Below are positions 16,310 through 24,724 of a stretch of 41,558 nucleotides of DNA, in pieces. The notes beneath the pieces are model-generated. The model did no database searches, was not told where the DNA came from, and saw only the letters and a list, made by a program, of their open reading frames with translations. The position numbers and the translations under genes are program-made. How positions within the stretch are numbered: position 1 is the first letter of the stretch; the number at the start of each line of letters is the position of its first letter. Source of the stretch: Roseateles saccharophilus (lineage in GTDB: Bacteria; Pseudomonadota; Gammaproteobacteria; Burkholderiales; Burkholderiaceae_C); the NCBI RefSeq assembly GCF_004342485.1, contig NZ_SMBU01000041.1:1-41558 (forward strand), written 5' to 3'.

Positions 16310-17323
16310 ATGACCGGCGTTCTGGTGATGGGCGCCGGCTCGGTCGGCTGCTATGTCGGTGGCCTGACCCAGCTTGCCGGCGTGCCGGTGCACTTCGTCG
16401 GCCGCCCGCGCGTGCTGGCCGGCTTGCGCAGGAACGGGCTGCGCCTGACCGACCAGGACGGCCTGGACCGCAGCATCCCCGCCCTCGAGCTGCGCCTGCA
16501 CGACGAGCCGCCTGCCGGCCTCAGGCCCGACCTGGTGCTGCTGTGCGTGAAGTCCGGCGCCACGGCCGAGGCGGCGACGGCCCTGGGCCTGACGCTGCCC
16601 CAGGGCACGCCCGTCGTCAGCCTGCAGAACGGCATCGGCAATGCCGACCTCGCCCGCGCCACCACGCCACAGCTGCACTGGCATGCCGGCATGGTGCCCT
16701 TCAATGTCGCCGAGCTGGCGCCCGGCCACTACCACCGCGGCACCGGCGGTGCGCTGGCGGTCGAGGCCAGCGCCGACGACACCGCCCTGGCCGCCTGGCA
16801 GACCGCGCTGGCCCGCATCGGCATGCGGCTGGACCTGCATGCCAACCTCGCCCCGGTGCAGTGGGGCAAGCTGCTGCTGAACCTGAACAACCCGGTCAAC
16901 GCCCTGTCCGGCCGGCCGCTGCGCGACGAGCTACTGCAGCGCGGCTACCGGCGCGTGCTGGCGGCGCTGCAGGAAGAAGCGCTGGACCTGCTGGACGCCG
17001 CCCACCGCCCGGTCGCCCAGCTCACGGCGCTGCCGCCGCGCCGCCTGCTGGCCCTGCTGCGCATGCCGACCTTGGTCTTTCGCCTGGCCGCCGCGCGCAT
17101 GCTGCGCATCGACGCCAAGGCCCGTTCCAGCATGGCCGACGACCTGGCCCAGGGCCGCACGACCGAGGTCGACGCCCTCTGCGGCGAGGTCGTACGCCTG
17201 GCCGAGAGCCTGCACCGCGCGGCGCCGCTGAACGCCCGGATGAAGGCGCTGGTACAGGCCTGGCCCCAGCGCCGCCAGGCCTACTCGCCGGACGAGCTGC
17301 TGCAGGCCCTGAACCTGTCCTGA
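16310..17323 (+). CDS. Ketopantoate reductase-like (PanE/ApbA) oxidoreductase
   Basis: A 337-residue NADP-dependent reductase-fold protein. The Rossmann motif GAGSVG is at 8-13. The segment LVLLCVKSGATAEAA and the catalytic-Lys region WGKLLLNLNNPVNAL match PanE, which reduces 2-dehydropantoate to pantoate. The family also contains many proteins acting on other 2-oxoacids, so pantoate synthesis is likely but not certain. It may be co-transcribed with the DUF962 gene. Confidence 0.85.
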   Translation: MTGVLVMGAGSVGCYVGGLTQLAGVPVHFVGRPRVLAGLRRNGLRLTDQDGLDRSIPALELRLHDEPPAGLRPDLVLLCVKSGATAEAATALGLTLPQGTPVVSLQNGIGNADLARATTPQLHWHAGMVPFNVAELAPGHYHRGTGGALAVEASADDTALAAWQTALARIGMRLDLHANLAPVQWGKLLLNLNNPVNALSGRPLRDELLQRGYRRVLAALQEEALDLLDAAHRPVAQLTALPPRRLLALLRMPTLVFRLAAARMLRIDAKARSSMADDLAQGRTTEVDALCGEVVRLAESLHRAAPLNARMKALVQAWPQRRQAYSPDELLQALNLS

Positions 17324-17413
17324 ATTGATCCATCTCCGTCTGCCGGCGCGTGGCGACGGATGGCAGCCGGCGGAACACTGAGAACCTCGAAACAGCCCCC
17401 ACCGAGACCCCTC

Positions 17414-17992
17414 ATGACCACCGCCCTCATCGTCATCGACGTCCAGCAATCCTTCGCCGGGCGCCCCTATTTCGAGGCCGACGGCCTGCCCGCCTACCTG
17501 GCCGCCCAGAACCGCCTCATCGAAGGCTTCGAGGCGGCGGGCCTGCCCATCGTGCGCGTCTTCCATGTCGTGCCCGACGCGAGCGGCACCGACCCCTTCA
17601 GCCTGGCCAGCGGCCAGGTGCGGCCGCTGGCCGGCCTGCGCGACTTCGACGCCGCGTTGACCGTGCACAAGAGCCGCCACAGCGCCCTCGTGGCCAGCGG
17701 CCTGGACGTGTGGCTGACGCGGCAGGGCATACGCCAGCTCGTCATCAGCGGCATCCGCACCGAGCAGTGCTGCGAGACGACGACCCGCCATGCGTCCGAC
17801 CTGGGCTGGGACGTCATCTACGTGCCCGAGGCGACACTCACGTTCACGATGCAGCACCCCGACGGCTCGCCCCTGACGCCCGCCCAGCTCCGCGCCCGCA
17901 CGGCCGCCGTGCTGGCCGGCCGCTTTGCCCGCGTGATGGACACCGAGGCCGCACTGCGGGCCGTGACCGACGAGGAAGCCGCGCTTGCCTGA
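17414..17992 (+). CDS. Isochorismatase-family cysteine hydrolase
   Basis: A 192-residue hydrolase with the family triad Asp9 (VIDVQQSF), Lys86 (HKSRHSAL) and Cys119 (GIRTEQCCETTTRHA). Such enzymes cleave amides or vinyl ethers, for example nicotinamide or ureido compounds. The substrate here is unknown. The ATG at 17414 is chosen because the catalytic Asp then falls at the usual position. Its stop lies inside the start of the next gene, a GlxA-like regulator that probably controls it. Confidence 0.88.
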   Translation: MTTALIVIDVQQSFAGRPYFEADGLPAYLAAQNRLIEGFEAAGLPIVRVFHVVPDASGTDPFSLASGQVRPLAGLRDFDAALTVHKSRHSALVASGLDVWLTRQGIRQLVISGIRTEQCCETTTRHASDLGWDVIYVPEATLTFTMQHPDGSPLTPAQLRARTAAVLAGRFARVMDTEAALRAVTDEEAALA

Positions 17993-18971
17993 AGCCAGAC
18001 AGGCCAAGCAGGTCGTCTTCGTGCTGCAGGACGACAGCCTCGTCCTCGACTGGGCCGGCCCGGCCGAGGCGCTGCGCCTGGCCAGCCAGGAGATCGCCGC
18101 GCTGGGCCTGGGCGTCGCGCCCTTCGCGCTGCGCTTCGTCGCCGCAGGGGCCGAGTCCACCGGCTCGGTCGGCGTGCAGCTGCAGGCGCTGGAGCCGCTG
18201 CCGGCCGCGCTTCCCGAGGGCAGCTGGGTCGTGCTCGTCGGCCGCACGTCGGCGGCCGAGGCGAGGACGCCCGCGGCCCGCAGCGAACTCCTCGCCTGGC
18301 TGGCCCGCCTCGCGCCCGGCCGCACCGGCCTGCGCCTCGTCACCGTCTGCTCGGGCGCCCTGCTGGCCGCCCGGGCCGGCCTGCTCGACGGCCGCCGCGT
18401 GACCACCCACCACCAGCACCTGGATCAGCTCGCCCGCCTTGCGCCCAAGGCCACCGTGCTGCAGGACCGCGTCTTCGTGCAGGACGGCGAGGTCTTCACC
18501 AGCGCCGGCGTGACGGCCGGCATCGACCTGGCCCTGCACCTGATCGCGCTGCATGCCGGCGAGCTGGTGGCCGCGCGCGTCGCCGAGCAGATGGCCGTGG
18601 CCCTGCGCCGCGGCCCGGCCGACCCCGAGCTGTCGCCGCTGCTGGCCCACCGCCAGCACCTGAACGCGCGCCTGCATCGCGTGCAGGACGCGCTGAGCCG
18701 GGCGCCCGCCGAGGACTGGCCGCTGGAGCGCATGGCCGAACTCGCCGCCACGACACCGCGCACGCTGAGCCGGCTGTTCGCCCAGCACGCCGGCACCAGC
18801 CCCCAGGCCTGGCTGCGCAGCGTGCGCCTGGCGGTGGCCAGGCACAACCTGCAGGCCGGCGCCAGCGTGGCGGCCGCCAGCGAGGCAGCGGGCTTCAACT
18901 CCGAGCTGCAATTGCGCCGCGCCTGGGCAGCGGCGGGCTGGGCCGGCACGCCGTCCAGCGCGAGACGCTAA
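17985..18971 (+). CDS. GlxA-like AraC-family regulator with a DJ-1/PfpI domain
   Basis: A 328-residue regulator. The N-terminal half (about 8-190) is a class I amidotransferase-like sensor fold with the elbow VTVCSGALLAAR, and the C-terminal part (about 220-322) is an AraC DNA-binding domain (LERMAELAATTPRTLSRLFAQHAGTSPQAWL). The TTG at 17985 overlaps the hydrolase gene by eight bases and is chosen because no ATG or GTG lies between it and the start of the domain. The pair forms a tight two-gene unit, so the hydrolase substrate or product may be the signal. Confidence 0.85.
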   Translation: MPEARQAKQVVFVLQDDSLVLDWAGPAEALRLASQEIAALGLGVAPFALRFVAAGAESTGSVGVQLQALEPLPAALPEGSWVVLVGRTSAAEARTPAARSELLAWLARLAPGRTGLRLVTVCSGALLAARAGLLDGRRVTTHHQHLDQLARLAPKATVLQDRVFVQDGEVFTSAGVTAGIDLALHLIALHAGELVAARVAEQMAVALRRGPADPELSPLLAHRQHLNARLHRVQDALSRAPAEDWPLERMAELAATTPRTLSRLFAQHAGTSPQAWLRSVRLAVARHNLQAGASVAAASEAAGFNSELQLRRAWAAAGWAGTPSSARR

Positions 18972-19114
18972 CGCCGGGTCAGGGCGGCCCTAGCTCATCT
19001 CCGGAATCTGCGCTTCATCCGCCTGCGCCGGCGATTCGTCGCGCGGGGCTCGCGGCACTGGGCGTGCCTGCAGACACTGCAAGCACTGACACAGCCAACC
19101 CACCGGAGCCCGCC

Positions 19115-19360
19115 ATGAACACCGCCGCCACCACCTTCATCGTCGCCATCGCTTCCGTCGCCGCCGCTGCCGCCATCGGCGTCGGCCTGGCCAACCACAA
19201 GGCCGCCCCGGCCTCGCAGGTCGTGAAGCTGGAGCGCGTGGTCGTCGTCGGCAAGCGCGCCGAGGCCAGCACCGTCGCCCAACTGCCGCGCGTCGTCATC
19301 GAAGGCCGCCGCGACACGACGACACTGGCCGCCGCCCAGGCGCCGGTCTGGATCGTCTGA
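19115..19360 (+). CDS. Small protein with N-terminal membrane segment and repeated RVV motif
   Basis: An 81-residue protein I do not recognise. The ATG at 19115 has GGAG upstream. Residues 4-27 form a hydrophobic Ala-rich segment, either a signal or an anchor. Two short repeats follow, LERVVVVGKR and LPRVVIEGRR, about 23 residues apart, each basic after a beta-like strand. A strong terminator follows the gene, which supports it being expressed alone. Confidence 0.6.
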   Translation: MNTAATTFIVAIASVAAAAAIGVGLANHKAAPASQVVKLERVVVVGKRAEASTVAQLPRVVIEGRRDTTTLAAAQAPVWIV

Positions 19361-19385
19361 GCCCCCGCGCTGCCGTCAGTCACCC

Positions 19386-19412
19386 ACCCGCCGCTGGCGG
19401 GTTTTCTTTTTT
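19386..19412 (+). terminator. Intrinsic terminator
   Basis: ACCCGCC (19386-19392), loop GCT, then GGCGGGT (19396-19402), followed by TTTCTTTTTT. This is a classic rho-independent terminator for the small gene ending at 19360. The U-tract runs up to the stop codon of the opposing hydrolase gene. Confidence 0.93.
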
Positions 19413-20551
19413 CAGCCAGCGCTGGCGTAGAGCGCCTGCACCAGCGCCGCCGCGTTCGGCCCGCCGACAACCCCGGGCGCCATGCGGTTCATCATGTAGG
19501 CGAGGCACAGCCGCCGCTCCACATCCACCAGCACCAGCGAGCCGCCCCAGCCGCCCCAGAAGCAGATGCGCTGCTCGGGGATGAAGGGCAGCGTGGCCGG
19601 CTCGGGCAGGCCATAGCCCAGGCCCATGCACAGCGGCACGCCGAGCACGAGGTCGACGCCGCGAGCCTGCACGTCGAAGATGCGGGCCACCGTCGTCGGC
19701 TTCAACCAGCGGCGCCCGCCCAGCGTGCCCTCGCAGGCAACGATGGACTGCAGCTGGGCCACGGAACGCGCATTGCCATGGCCGTTGGCGGCGCCGATGT
19801 CGGCGCGGCACCAGTCCTCGCGGTGGCTGTAGGCGGCGTCGGGCGCCGGGTTGGCCAGCGTGCGCACCATGGGGCTGGCCAGGTCCAGCACCGCCAGGTC
19901 GATCGAGGATGGTGGTGGAGGCACGACGCGGGCGACCCGGGCATCCAGCGCCGGCGGCAGGCCGATGTAGAAGTCCGCGCCCAGCGGCCCGGCCAGCTCC
20001 TGCGCGAGGAAGTCGCCGGTCTTCGACCCCGTCACGCGGCGGATCAGCTCACCGACGAGATGGCCGTAGTTCAGCGCGTGATAGCCCGAGGCGCTGCCCG
20101 GCGCCCACCACGGCGACTGCGTGGCCAGCAGCGCCGTGCTGCGCTCCCGGTCGCAGAGGTCGCCCATCGTCATCGGCTGCTCCCAGCCGCTGACGCCCGA
20201 GGTGTGGCCGAGCACGTCGCGCACGAGGATGCCGCTCTTGCCGTTGGCAGCGAACTCGGGCCAGTAGCAGGCGACCGGCGCGTTCGGGTCCAGCTCGCCG
20301 CGGTCGATCAGCGTCAGCGCGCACAGCGATGTCATCGTCTTGGTCGTCGACCAGACATGGGTCAGCGTGTCGCGCTGCCAGGGCCGGGTGCGGGCTTCGT
20401 CGCACCAGCCGCCCCAGTGGTCGAGGACGAGCTCACCCTCGACCGTCAGCGCCAGCGACGCGCCGAGGTCGTCGCCCTGTTCGAACAGCGCGTCGAAGGC
20501 GCGCGCCAGCCCTTCCCAGCGCGGTTGGTGATGGCCTTGCAGATGCTTCAT
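19412..20551 (-). CDS. Beta-lactamase-fold serine hydrolase (EstB-type esterase)
   Basis: A 379-residue member of the class C beta-lactamase/esterase family. The SxxK motif is STTK (about residues 68-71) and the YxN-like motif is in YHALNYGHLVG. No signal peptide is seen, so it is probably cytoplasmic, and esterase activity is more likely than antibiotic hydrolysis. It follows the TonB-dependent receptor gene by 22 bases on the same strand, which suggests it acts on what the receptor takes up. The substrate is unknown. Confidence 0.85.
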   Translation of the reverse strand: MKHLQGHHQPRWEGLARAFDALFEQGDDLGASLALTVEGELVLDHWGGWCDEARTRPWQRDTLTHVWSTTKTMTSLCALTLIDRGELDPNAPVACYWPEFAANGKSGILVRDVLGHTSGVSGWEQPMTMGDLCDRERSTALLATQSPWWAPGSASGYHALNYGHLVGELIRRVTGSKTGDFLAQELAGPLGADFYIGLPPALDARVARVVPPPPSSIDLAVLDLASPMVRTLANPAPDAAYSHREDWCRADIGAANGHGNARSVAQLQSIVACEGTLGGRRWLKPTTVARIFDVQARGVDLVLGVPLCMGLGYGLPEPATLPFIPEQRICFWGGWGGSLVLVDVERRLCLAYMMNRMAPGVVGGPNAAALVQALYASAG

Positions 20552-20573
20552 GGTGTGCTCCTCACCCAGCAGT

Positions 20574-22787
20574 TCAAAAGTCGTAGCTCAGGCCGACGGC
20601 GAACTGCCGCGGCGGCGTGTAAGTGACCTGGCGCGCCGCGCCGAGCACGGGCGAGGCGATGCTCATGCTCGTGAAGGCGGCCTTGTCATTGGCGTTGCGC
20701 ACGTTGGCCCAGAGCTTCCAGTGCCCGGCCGCGGGGCGCAGCGTGGCGCTCAGGTTCAGCAGGCCGTAGGCGCCCTGCATCGCGTCCGGCGTGTTGAACT
20801 CGGTGAAGTAGAAGCGGCCGCGCCAGCTGTAGTCGGCGCGCAGCGTCGCCCGCAGCTCGGCCACGCTGCCGGCCCACTCGGCACCGACCGTGAGCTGCTG
20901 CCTGGACGCCTGCGCAAGCTGGCGGCCGCGCACGTTGACCGGCGTCGTCGGCGCGTTGCGCAGGTCGACGTTGGTGAAGGCCGTGTACGTCGGGTCCATC
21001 AGTCCGACGCCGGCGGACAGCGTCAATGCGGGCAGCGGCTTCAGCGCCGTCTCGATCTCGACGCCATCGATGCGCGCGGCCGAGGCGTTGGCCAGGAGGG
21101 TCATCGCCTGGCCGACCTGGGACACCTGCATGTCCTTGTAGCGGCTGCTGAAGGCCGCAAGGCTGAGCACGCCGCGGCGCTCGAGGAACTCGGACTTGAA
21201 GCCGAGCTCGAAGCTCGCGACCTTCTCGGGCTTGACGAGGTTGGGCTGCAGCGCGCCGAGGTTGACCGCGCCGGACTTGAAGCCATGCGCCAGCCGCGCA
21301 TAGGCCAGCGTGCCGGCAGCGGGCTTGTATTCGACGCCGATGCTGCCCGGCATGCTCGTCCAGCCGTCGCTCGGGTGGCCGGTGCCGGCCAGGCCGAAGG
21401 CGGCGATGTTCTGGTACTCGTCGGCGCGCTTGCTGTCGTGGTTGACGCGCAGGCCGGCCAGCAGCGACCACTGCGGGTTCAGCGCGTGGCGCAGGTCCAC
21501 GTAGGCGGCCATCGAGCGCGTATGCACCGTGCCGCCGAGCAGAAAGCCCACACCGCCCGGGAAAGGCACGGTCAGCGGCTGGCCCGGCACGATGAAGCCC
21601 AGCGGCACCTGGGCGCTGATGGCGATGTCCTGGCGCTGGTCGAAGTCGATGGCGGTGACGCCGGCCATCCACTGCCACGGGCCGGCGTCGTCGGAGGCGA
21701 GATGGATGTCCAGGCCCTTGTCGGTGCTGGCGGTCGAGAAGCCCGAGGTCGCGACCAGGGCCTCGGTGCCGTCGCTGTCCCAGAGCCGGTCGGCCTTGCT
21801 GCGCCGCCAGCTCAGGGACGCGCTCAGCGTGTTCGTGCCGACCGGGAGCTCCAGCAACGCCAGCGCCGTGTCCACGTCGACGCGATTGCTGGCGCCCTGG
21901 CTCTTGACGACGCGCGGGTCGCTGCTCTGCGTGACGTCGTAGAGCAGCACCGGGATGGCGGCCGGGTCGGCCAGCACGGGCACGCTCATGCCGGCGTCGG
22001 ACTCGCGGTAGTGGCCGGCAACGAAGCGCAGCGTGCCGGCGCCGCCCAGGCTGGCCTGCAACTGGCCGCGCAGTGCACGGCTGGACAGGTCGTCCAGGCG
22101 CTTCGGGCCCACCGAGCCCGGCCCGCCGGGCAGCACCGGCCCGGCGGCCTGGCCGGCCAGCGGGTTGCGCGTGTAGCCATCGGACTCGCGCACCTGGTAG
22201 GACAGCCGGCCCTGCAGGCCGTCGCTCAGCGGGCCGGACACGAAGCCCTCGCTCTCGCGCCGGTTGTCGCCGCCCACCAGCAGGCCCAGGCGCGCCTGGA
22301 AGCTGCTCGTCGGCAGCGCCGAGATGATGTTGACGGCGCCGCCGGTCGCGTTGCGGCCGTAGAGCGCGCCCTGCGGGCCGCGCAGGATCTCGACGCGCTG
22401 GGTGTCGAACAACGCCGTGTTGGAGCTGGTCTGGTCGGAGACGTAGGCGCCGTCGTTGTAGAGCGCCACGCCGGGGTCGCCGCCGGCCAGGATGAAGACG
22501 TTGCCGATGCCGCGGATGAAGACCTGGCTGGCGCCCTGGCCGTTCGTGAAGCTGGTGTTGGGGCTGAGCAGGGCCAGGTCCGCCAGGCCCGTGTCGCCAC
22601 GCTCGGCCAGGCGCGCGCCGCTGAGCGCCGTGATGGCGGCGGGCGTCGTGTCCAGCACGGTCACGCGGCGCTCGGCCGTGATGACGACGCGCTCGATCTG
22701 CTGCGTGGCTTCGGGAGCGGTCTGCGCCGCGGCGAGCGCCGGCAGCAGGGCCAGGGCCGCGGCGCGCGCGATGGGCTTGAGTCTCAT
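20574..22787 (-). CDS. TonB-dependent outer membrane receptor
   Basis: A 737-residue outer-membrane transporter. The ATG at 22787 is followed by a signal peptide (1-22) and a TonB-box-like ERVVITAERR. The plug domain shows QVFIRGIGN, PGVALYNDGAYV and the VEILRGPQGALYGRNATGG motif. The long beta barrel ends with the Phe expected for assembly (VGLSYDF). The type resembles receptors for organic nutrients in sphingomonads and their relatives rather than a known siderophore receptor. It lies between an AraC regulator gene and a hydrolase gene on one strand. Confidence 0.93.
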   Translation of the reverse strand: MRLKPIARAAALALLPALAAAQTAPEATQQIERVVITAERRVTVLDTTPAAITALSGARLAERGDTGLADLALLSPNTSFTNGQGASQVFIRGIGNVFILAGGDPGVALYNDGAYVSDQTSSNTALFDTQRVEILRGPQGALYGRNATGGAVNIISALPTSSFQARLGLLVGGDNRRESEGFVSGPLSDGLQGRLSYQVRESDGYTRNPLAGQAAGPVLPGGPGSVGPKRLDDLSSRALRGQLQASLGGAGTLRFVAGHYRESDAGMSVPVLADPAAIPVLLYDVTQSSDPRVVKSQGASNRVDVDTALALLELPVGTNTLSASLSWRRSKADRLWDSDGTEALVATSGFSTASTDKGLDIHLASDDAGPWQWMAGVTAIDFDQRQDIAISAQVPLGFIVPGQPLTVPFPGGVGFLLGGTVHTRSMAAYVDLRHALNPQWSLLAGLRVNHDSKRADEYQNIAAFGLAGTGHPSDGWTSMPGSIGVEYKPAAGTLAYARLAHGFKSGAVNLGALQPNLVKPEKVASFELGFKSEFLERRGVLSLAAFSSRYKDMQVSQVGQAMTLLANASAARIDGVEIETALKPLPALTLSAGVGLMDPTYTAFTNVDLRNAPTTPVNVRGRQLAQASRQQLTVGAEWAGSVAELRATLRADYSWRGRFYFTEFNTPDAMQGAYGLLNLSATLRPAAGHWKLWANVRNANDKAAFTSMSIASPVLGAARQVTYTPPRQFAVGLSYDF

Positions 22788-22855
22788 GCTCTGTCTCCGG
22801 TCGCCGCGTCTGGGTGGCGGCGTGCAGGCATGGTCGCGACCGGTGCGCGGGCCGG

Positions 22856-23911
22856 CTATGGCGTATCGGCAGCGCGCTGTGCCGATTCGGAACTTCCGCG
22901 CCGGTTCAGCGTCTGGCTGGGCGATTCGCCGAAACGCTCGCGGTAGCGCGCCGCGAAGCTGCCGAGCTGCCAGAAGCCCCATTGCGCGGCGATGGCGGTC
23001 ACCGTCGTACCGGAGCCGACGGCGGCGCGCAGTTCCTCGCGCACGCGGTCCAGCCGGTACTGCTGCAGATAGCGCTGCGGCGACACGCCGAAGTGGCGCT
23101 CGAAGCCGCGCGCCAGCGCACGCACGCCGACGCCGGCAGCCGCCGCGATATCGGCCACCGAGGGCACGTCGGCCGCGTGGGCATGGATGTAGTCGCGCGC
23201 CCGCTTCGTCGACGGCGGCAGCGCGGCCGGAGAGTCGAAGCCGCGGGTGTAGCTGTTGGGCCAGGCCAGCAGCAGCTCGAAGAGGGCCGCGTCGCGCAGG
23301 CTGGCCTCCAGGCGCTGCGCGGCCACATGCGGATAGGCGGGCGTGGCAGCCAGATGGCCGAGCACGCGCAGCAGCGCGGCCACCGGCGCGCCGCCGGCAC
23401 CGCAACGGTCGGCAAAGCGCAGCGGGTGGGCCAGGTCCGAGCCGAGCAGCGCGCGGCAGGCACCGGCCATGTCGGCATCGGCCACACGCAGGTTCAGCAG
23501 TTCCATGTCGCCGGACATTTCCAGGCCCTGCACCTCGTCGGGCGCCATCACGCCGGCGTCGCCCGCGCCGTAGCGGGCCTGGTCGGCGCTGCGCCAGACC
23601 TCGCCCTGGCGCAGATAGGAGAACACCCAGTGCCCGTGGGCACGCGGCATGGCCATGCGCGTGGGCGTGCCGTAGCGCACCTCGCCCAGATGCAGGCGCG
23701 CGAACTCGGCGCCGCGCAGCTTCAGCGCGAGGCTGCCCTCGTGGCCGACGCGCAGCGCGTGCGGGCCGTAGACGCCGCAGAGGATGGCCTGGGCCTCGTC
23801 GGGGTTGGTCGTCTCGCAGACGGAGACCAGGCGCGAATTGCTCAGGGCCGCATCGACCTCGGCGCCCTGCAGAGGGCGCTTGGCACTGACGGCGGCGGCG
23901 ATGGGCAGCAT
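22856..23911 (-). CDS. AraC-family transcriptional regulator
   Basis: A regulator of about 351 residues if the ATG at 23911 is used; ATGs at 23947 and 24040 are in frame too, and none has a clear ribosome site. The N-terminal part (to about 220) is an AraC-binding-like sensor (for example HWVFSYLRQGEVWRSADQARYGAG), and the C-terminal part has two helix-turn-helix units (SVADIAAAAGVGVRALARGFERHFGVSPQRYL...). It is 68 bases upstream of the receptor gene and divergent from a secreted-protein gene, so it probably controls both. Confidence 0.87.
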   Translation of the reverse strand: MLPIAAAVSAKRPLQGAEVDAALSNSRLVSVCETTNPDEAQAILCGVYGPHALRVGHEGSLALKLRGAEFARLHLGEVRYGTPTRMAMPRAHGHWVFSYLRQGEVWRSADQARYGAGDAGVMAPDEVQGLEMSGDMELLNLRVADADMAGACRALLGSDLAHPLRFADRCGAGGAPVAALLRVLGHLAATPAYPHVAAQRLEASLRDAALFELLLAWPNSYTRGFDSPAALPPSTKRARDYIHAHAADVPSVADIAAAAGVGVRALARGFERHFGVSPQRYLQQYRLDRVREELRAAVGSGTTVTAIAAQWGFWQLGSFAARYRERFGESPSQTLNRRGSSESAQRAADTP

Positions 23912-23971
23912 GGCCGGGTTGTAGGCCAATTCATGCCCCCGCGCCATCGGGGCGCATGCGAGCGCGCCACA

Positions 23972-24007
23972 GTCACCCGCGGGACAGGGGTGACGAGCGT
24001 CATCCCC
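23972..24007. promoter_or_regulatory. Three repeated GTCAyCCC half-sites in the araC upstream region
   Basis: GTCACCC (23972-23978), GGGTGAC (23988-23994, inverted) and GTCATCCC (23999-24006) lie close together. The first two form a perfect 7-bp inverted repeat with nine bases between; the second and third face each other across four bases, with one extra base in the right arm. Position between divergent genes fits a binding site for the AraC regulator or another factor. The function is inferred. Confidence 0.5.
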
Positions 24008-24180
24008 TAGTTCGCGGCGCATTTCGGGGCGTTCGTCCATCCCGTCGCGGCTGGGCCGGACTCGGTGGCCGGTTTGCCGTGCCGGTCACATCGACATCGC
24101 TGCGCCGAGGGGCCCTCCAGACACTGCCGGCAGCCCACGGCCCGACGCCGCCGGGCCTCAATCCTCCAAGGAGCATCACG

Positions 24181-24618
24181 ATGAACTTCAAAGCGAGCTT
24201 GTGCGCTGCCGCGGCAGCGCTGACCCTGTCCTTCCCGGCGTTCGCCCAGGAATCGAGCTACACCCAGGGCTCGGTCTGGTTCTTCTCCAACATCCAGATC
24301 GAGCCGGGGCAGTTCGAGAACTACATGGACTACCTCGGCGCGAACTGGAAGAAGGTGCAGGAGCTGGGCAAGAAGGAAGGGATCATCCTCTCCTACCACG
24401 TGCTGTCGGTGAACGCGCAGCGCAACGGCGAGCCCGACCTCATCCTCGCCGTCGAGCTGAAGGACTACCGCACCAAGGCCCAGGGCGAGGCCTTCCAGAA
24501 AAAGGTCGAGGCCCTGCTCGCCGCGGACGCGCGCCAGCAGACGAGCGCCTCCGGCCAGCGCGGCACGATGCGCAAGCTGGTCGGCAACATGGAGCTGCAG
24601 GAGCTCGTTCTGAAGTAG
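24181..24618 (+). CDS. Small secreted protein, unknown function
   Basis: A 145-residue protein with a clear signal peptide ending AFAQ (about residue 22) and a mature domain of about 120 residues. The pattern SVWFFSNIQIEPGQFENYMDYL...ILSYHVLSVN...DLILAVELKDY suggests a small alpha-beta fold such as a dimeric ferredoxin-like barrel, but I cannot name a family. GGAG stands upstream of the ATG. The gene is divergent from the AraC regulator and probably belongs to the receptor/hydrolase locus. Confidence 0.75.
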   Translation: MNFKASLCAAAAALTLSFPAFAQESSYTQGSVWFFSNIQIEPGQFENYMDYLGANWKKVQELGKKEGIILSYHVLSVNAQRNGEPDLILAVELKDYRTKAQGEAFQKKVEALLAADARQQTSASGQRGTMRKLVGNMELQELVLK

Positions 24619-24724
24619 CGCGCGCCGCAAACCCACCGAAAAACGGAAGCGAGGCTCAACCTGGGGCTGTCCGTGGCGAGCAGGACGCTGGCGACAATGC
24701 CCGGCCCACCACGGACGCCTCTCC

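Noticed and set aside
19412-20551. Reading the serine hydrolase as an antibiotic-resistance beta-lactamase
   Set aside because: No signal peptide and the sequence type and neighbours fit EstB-like esterases; only the fold and catalytic motifs are shared.
20550-22946. Long plus-strand frame opposite the TonB-dependent receptor gene
   Set aside because: Antisense shadow with low-complexity composition; the receptor on the minus strand has clear motifs.
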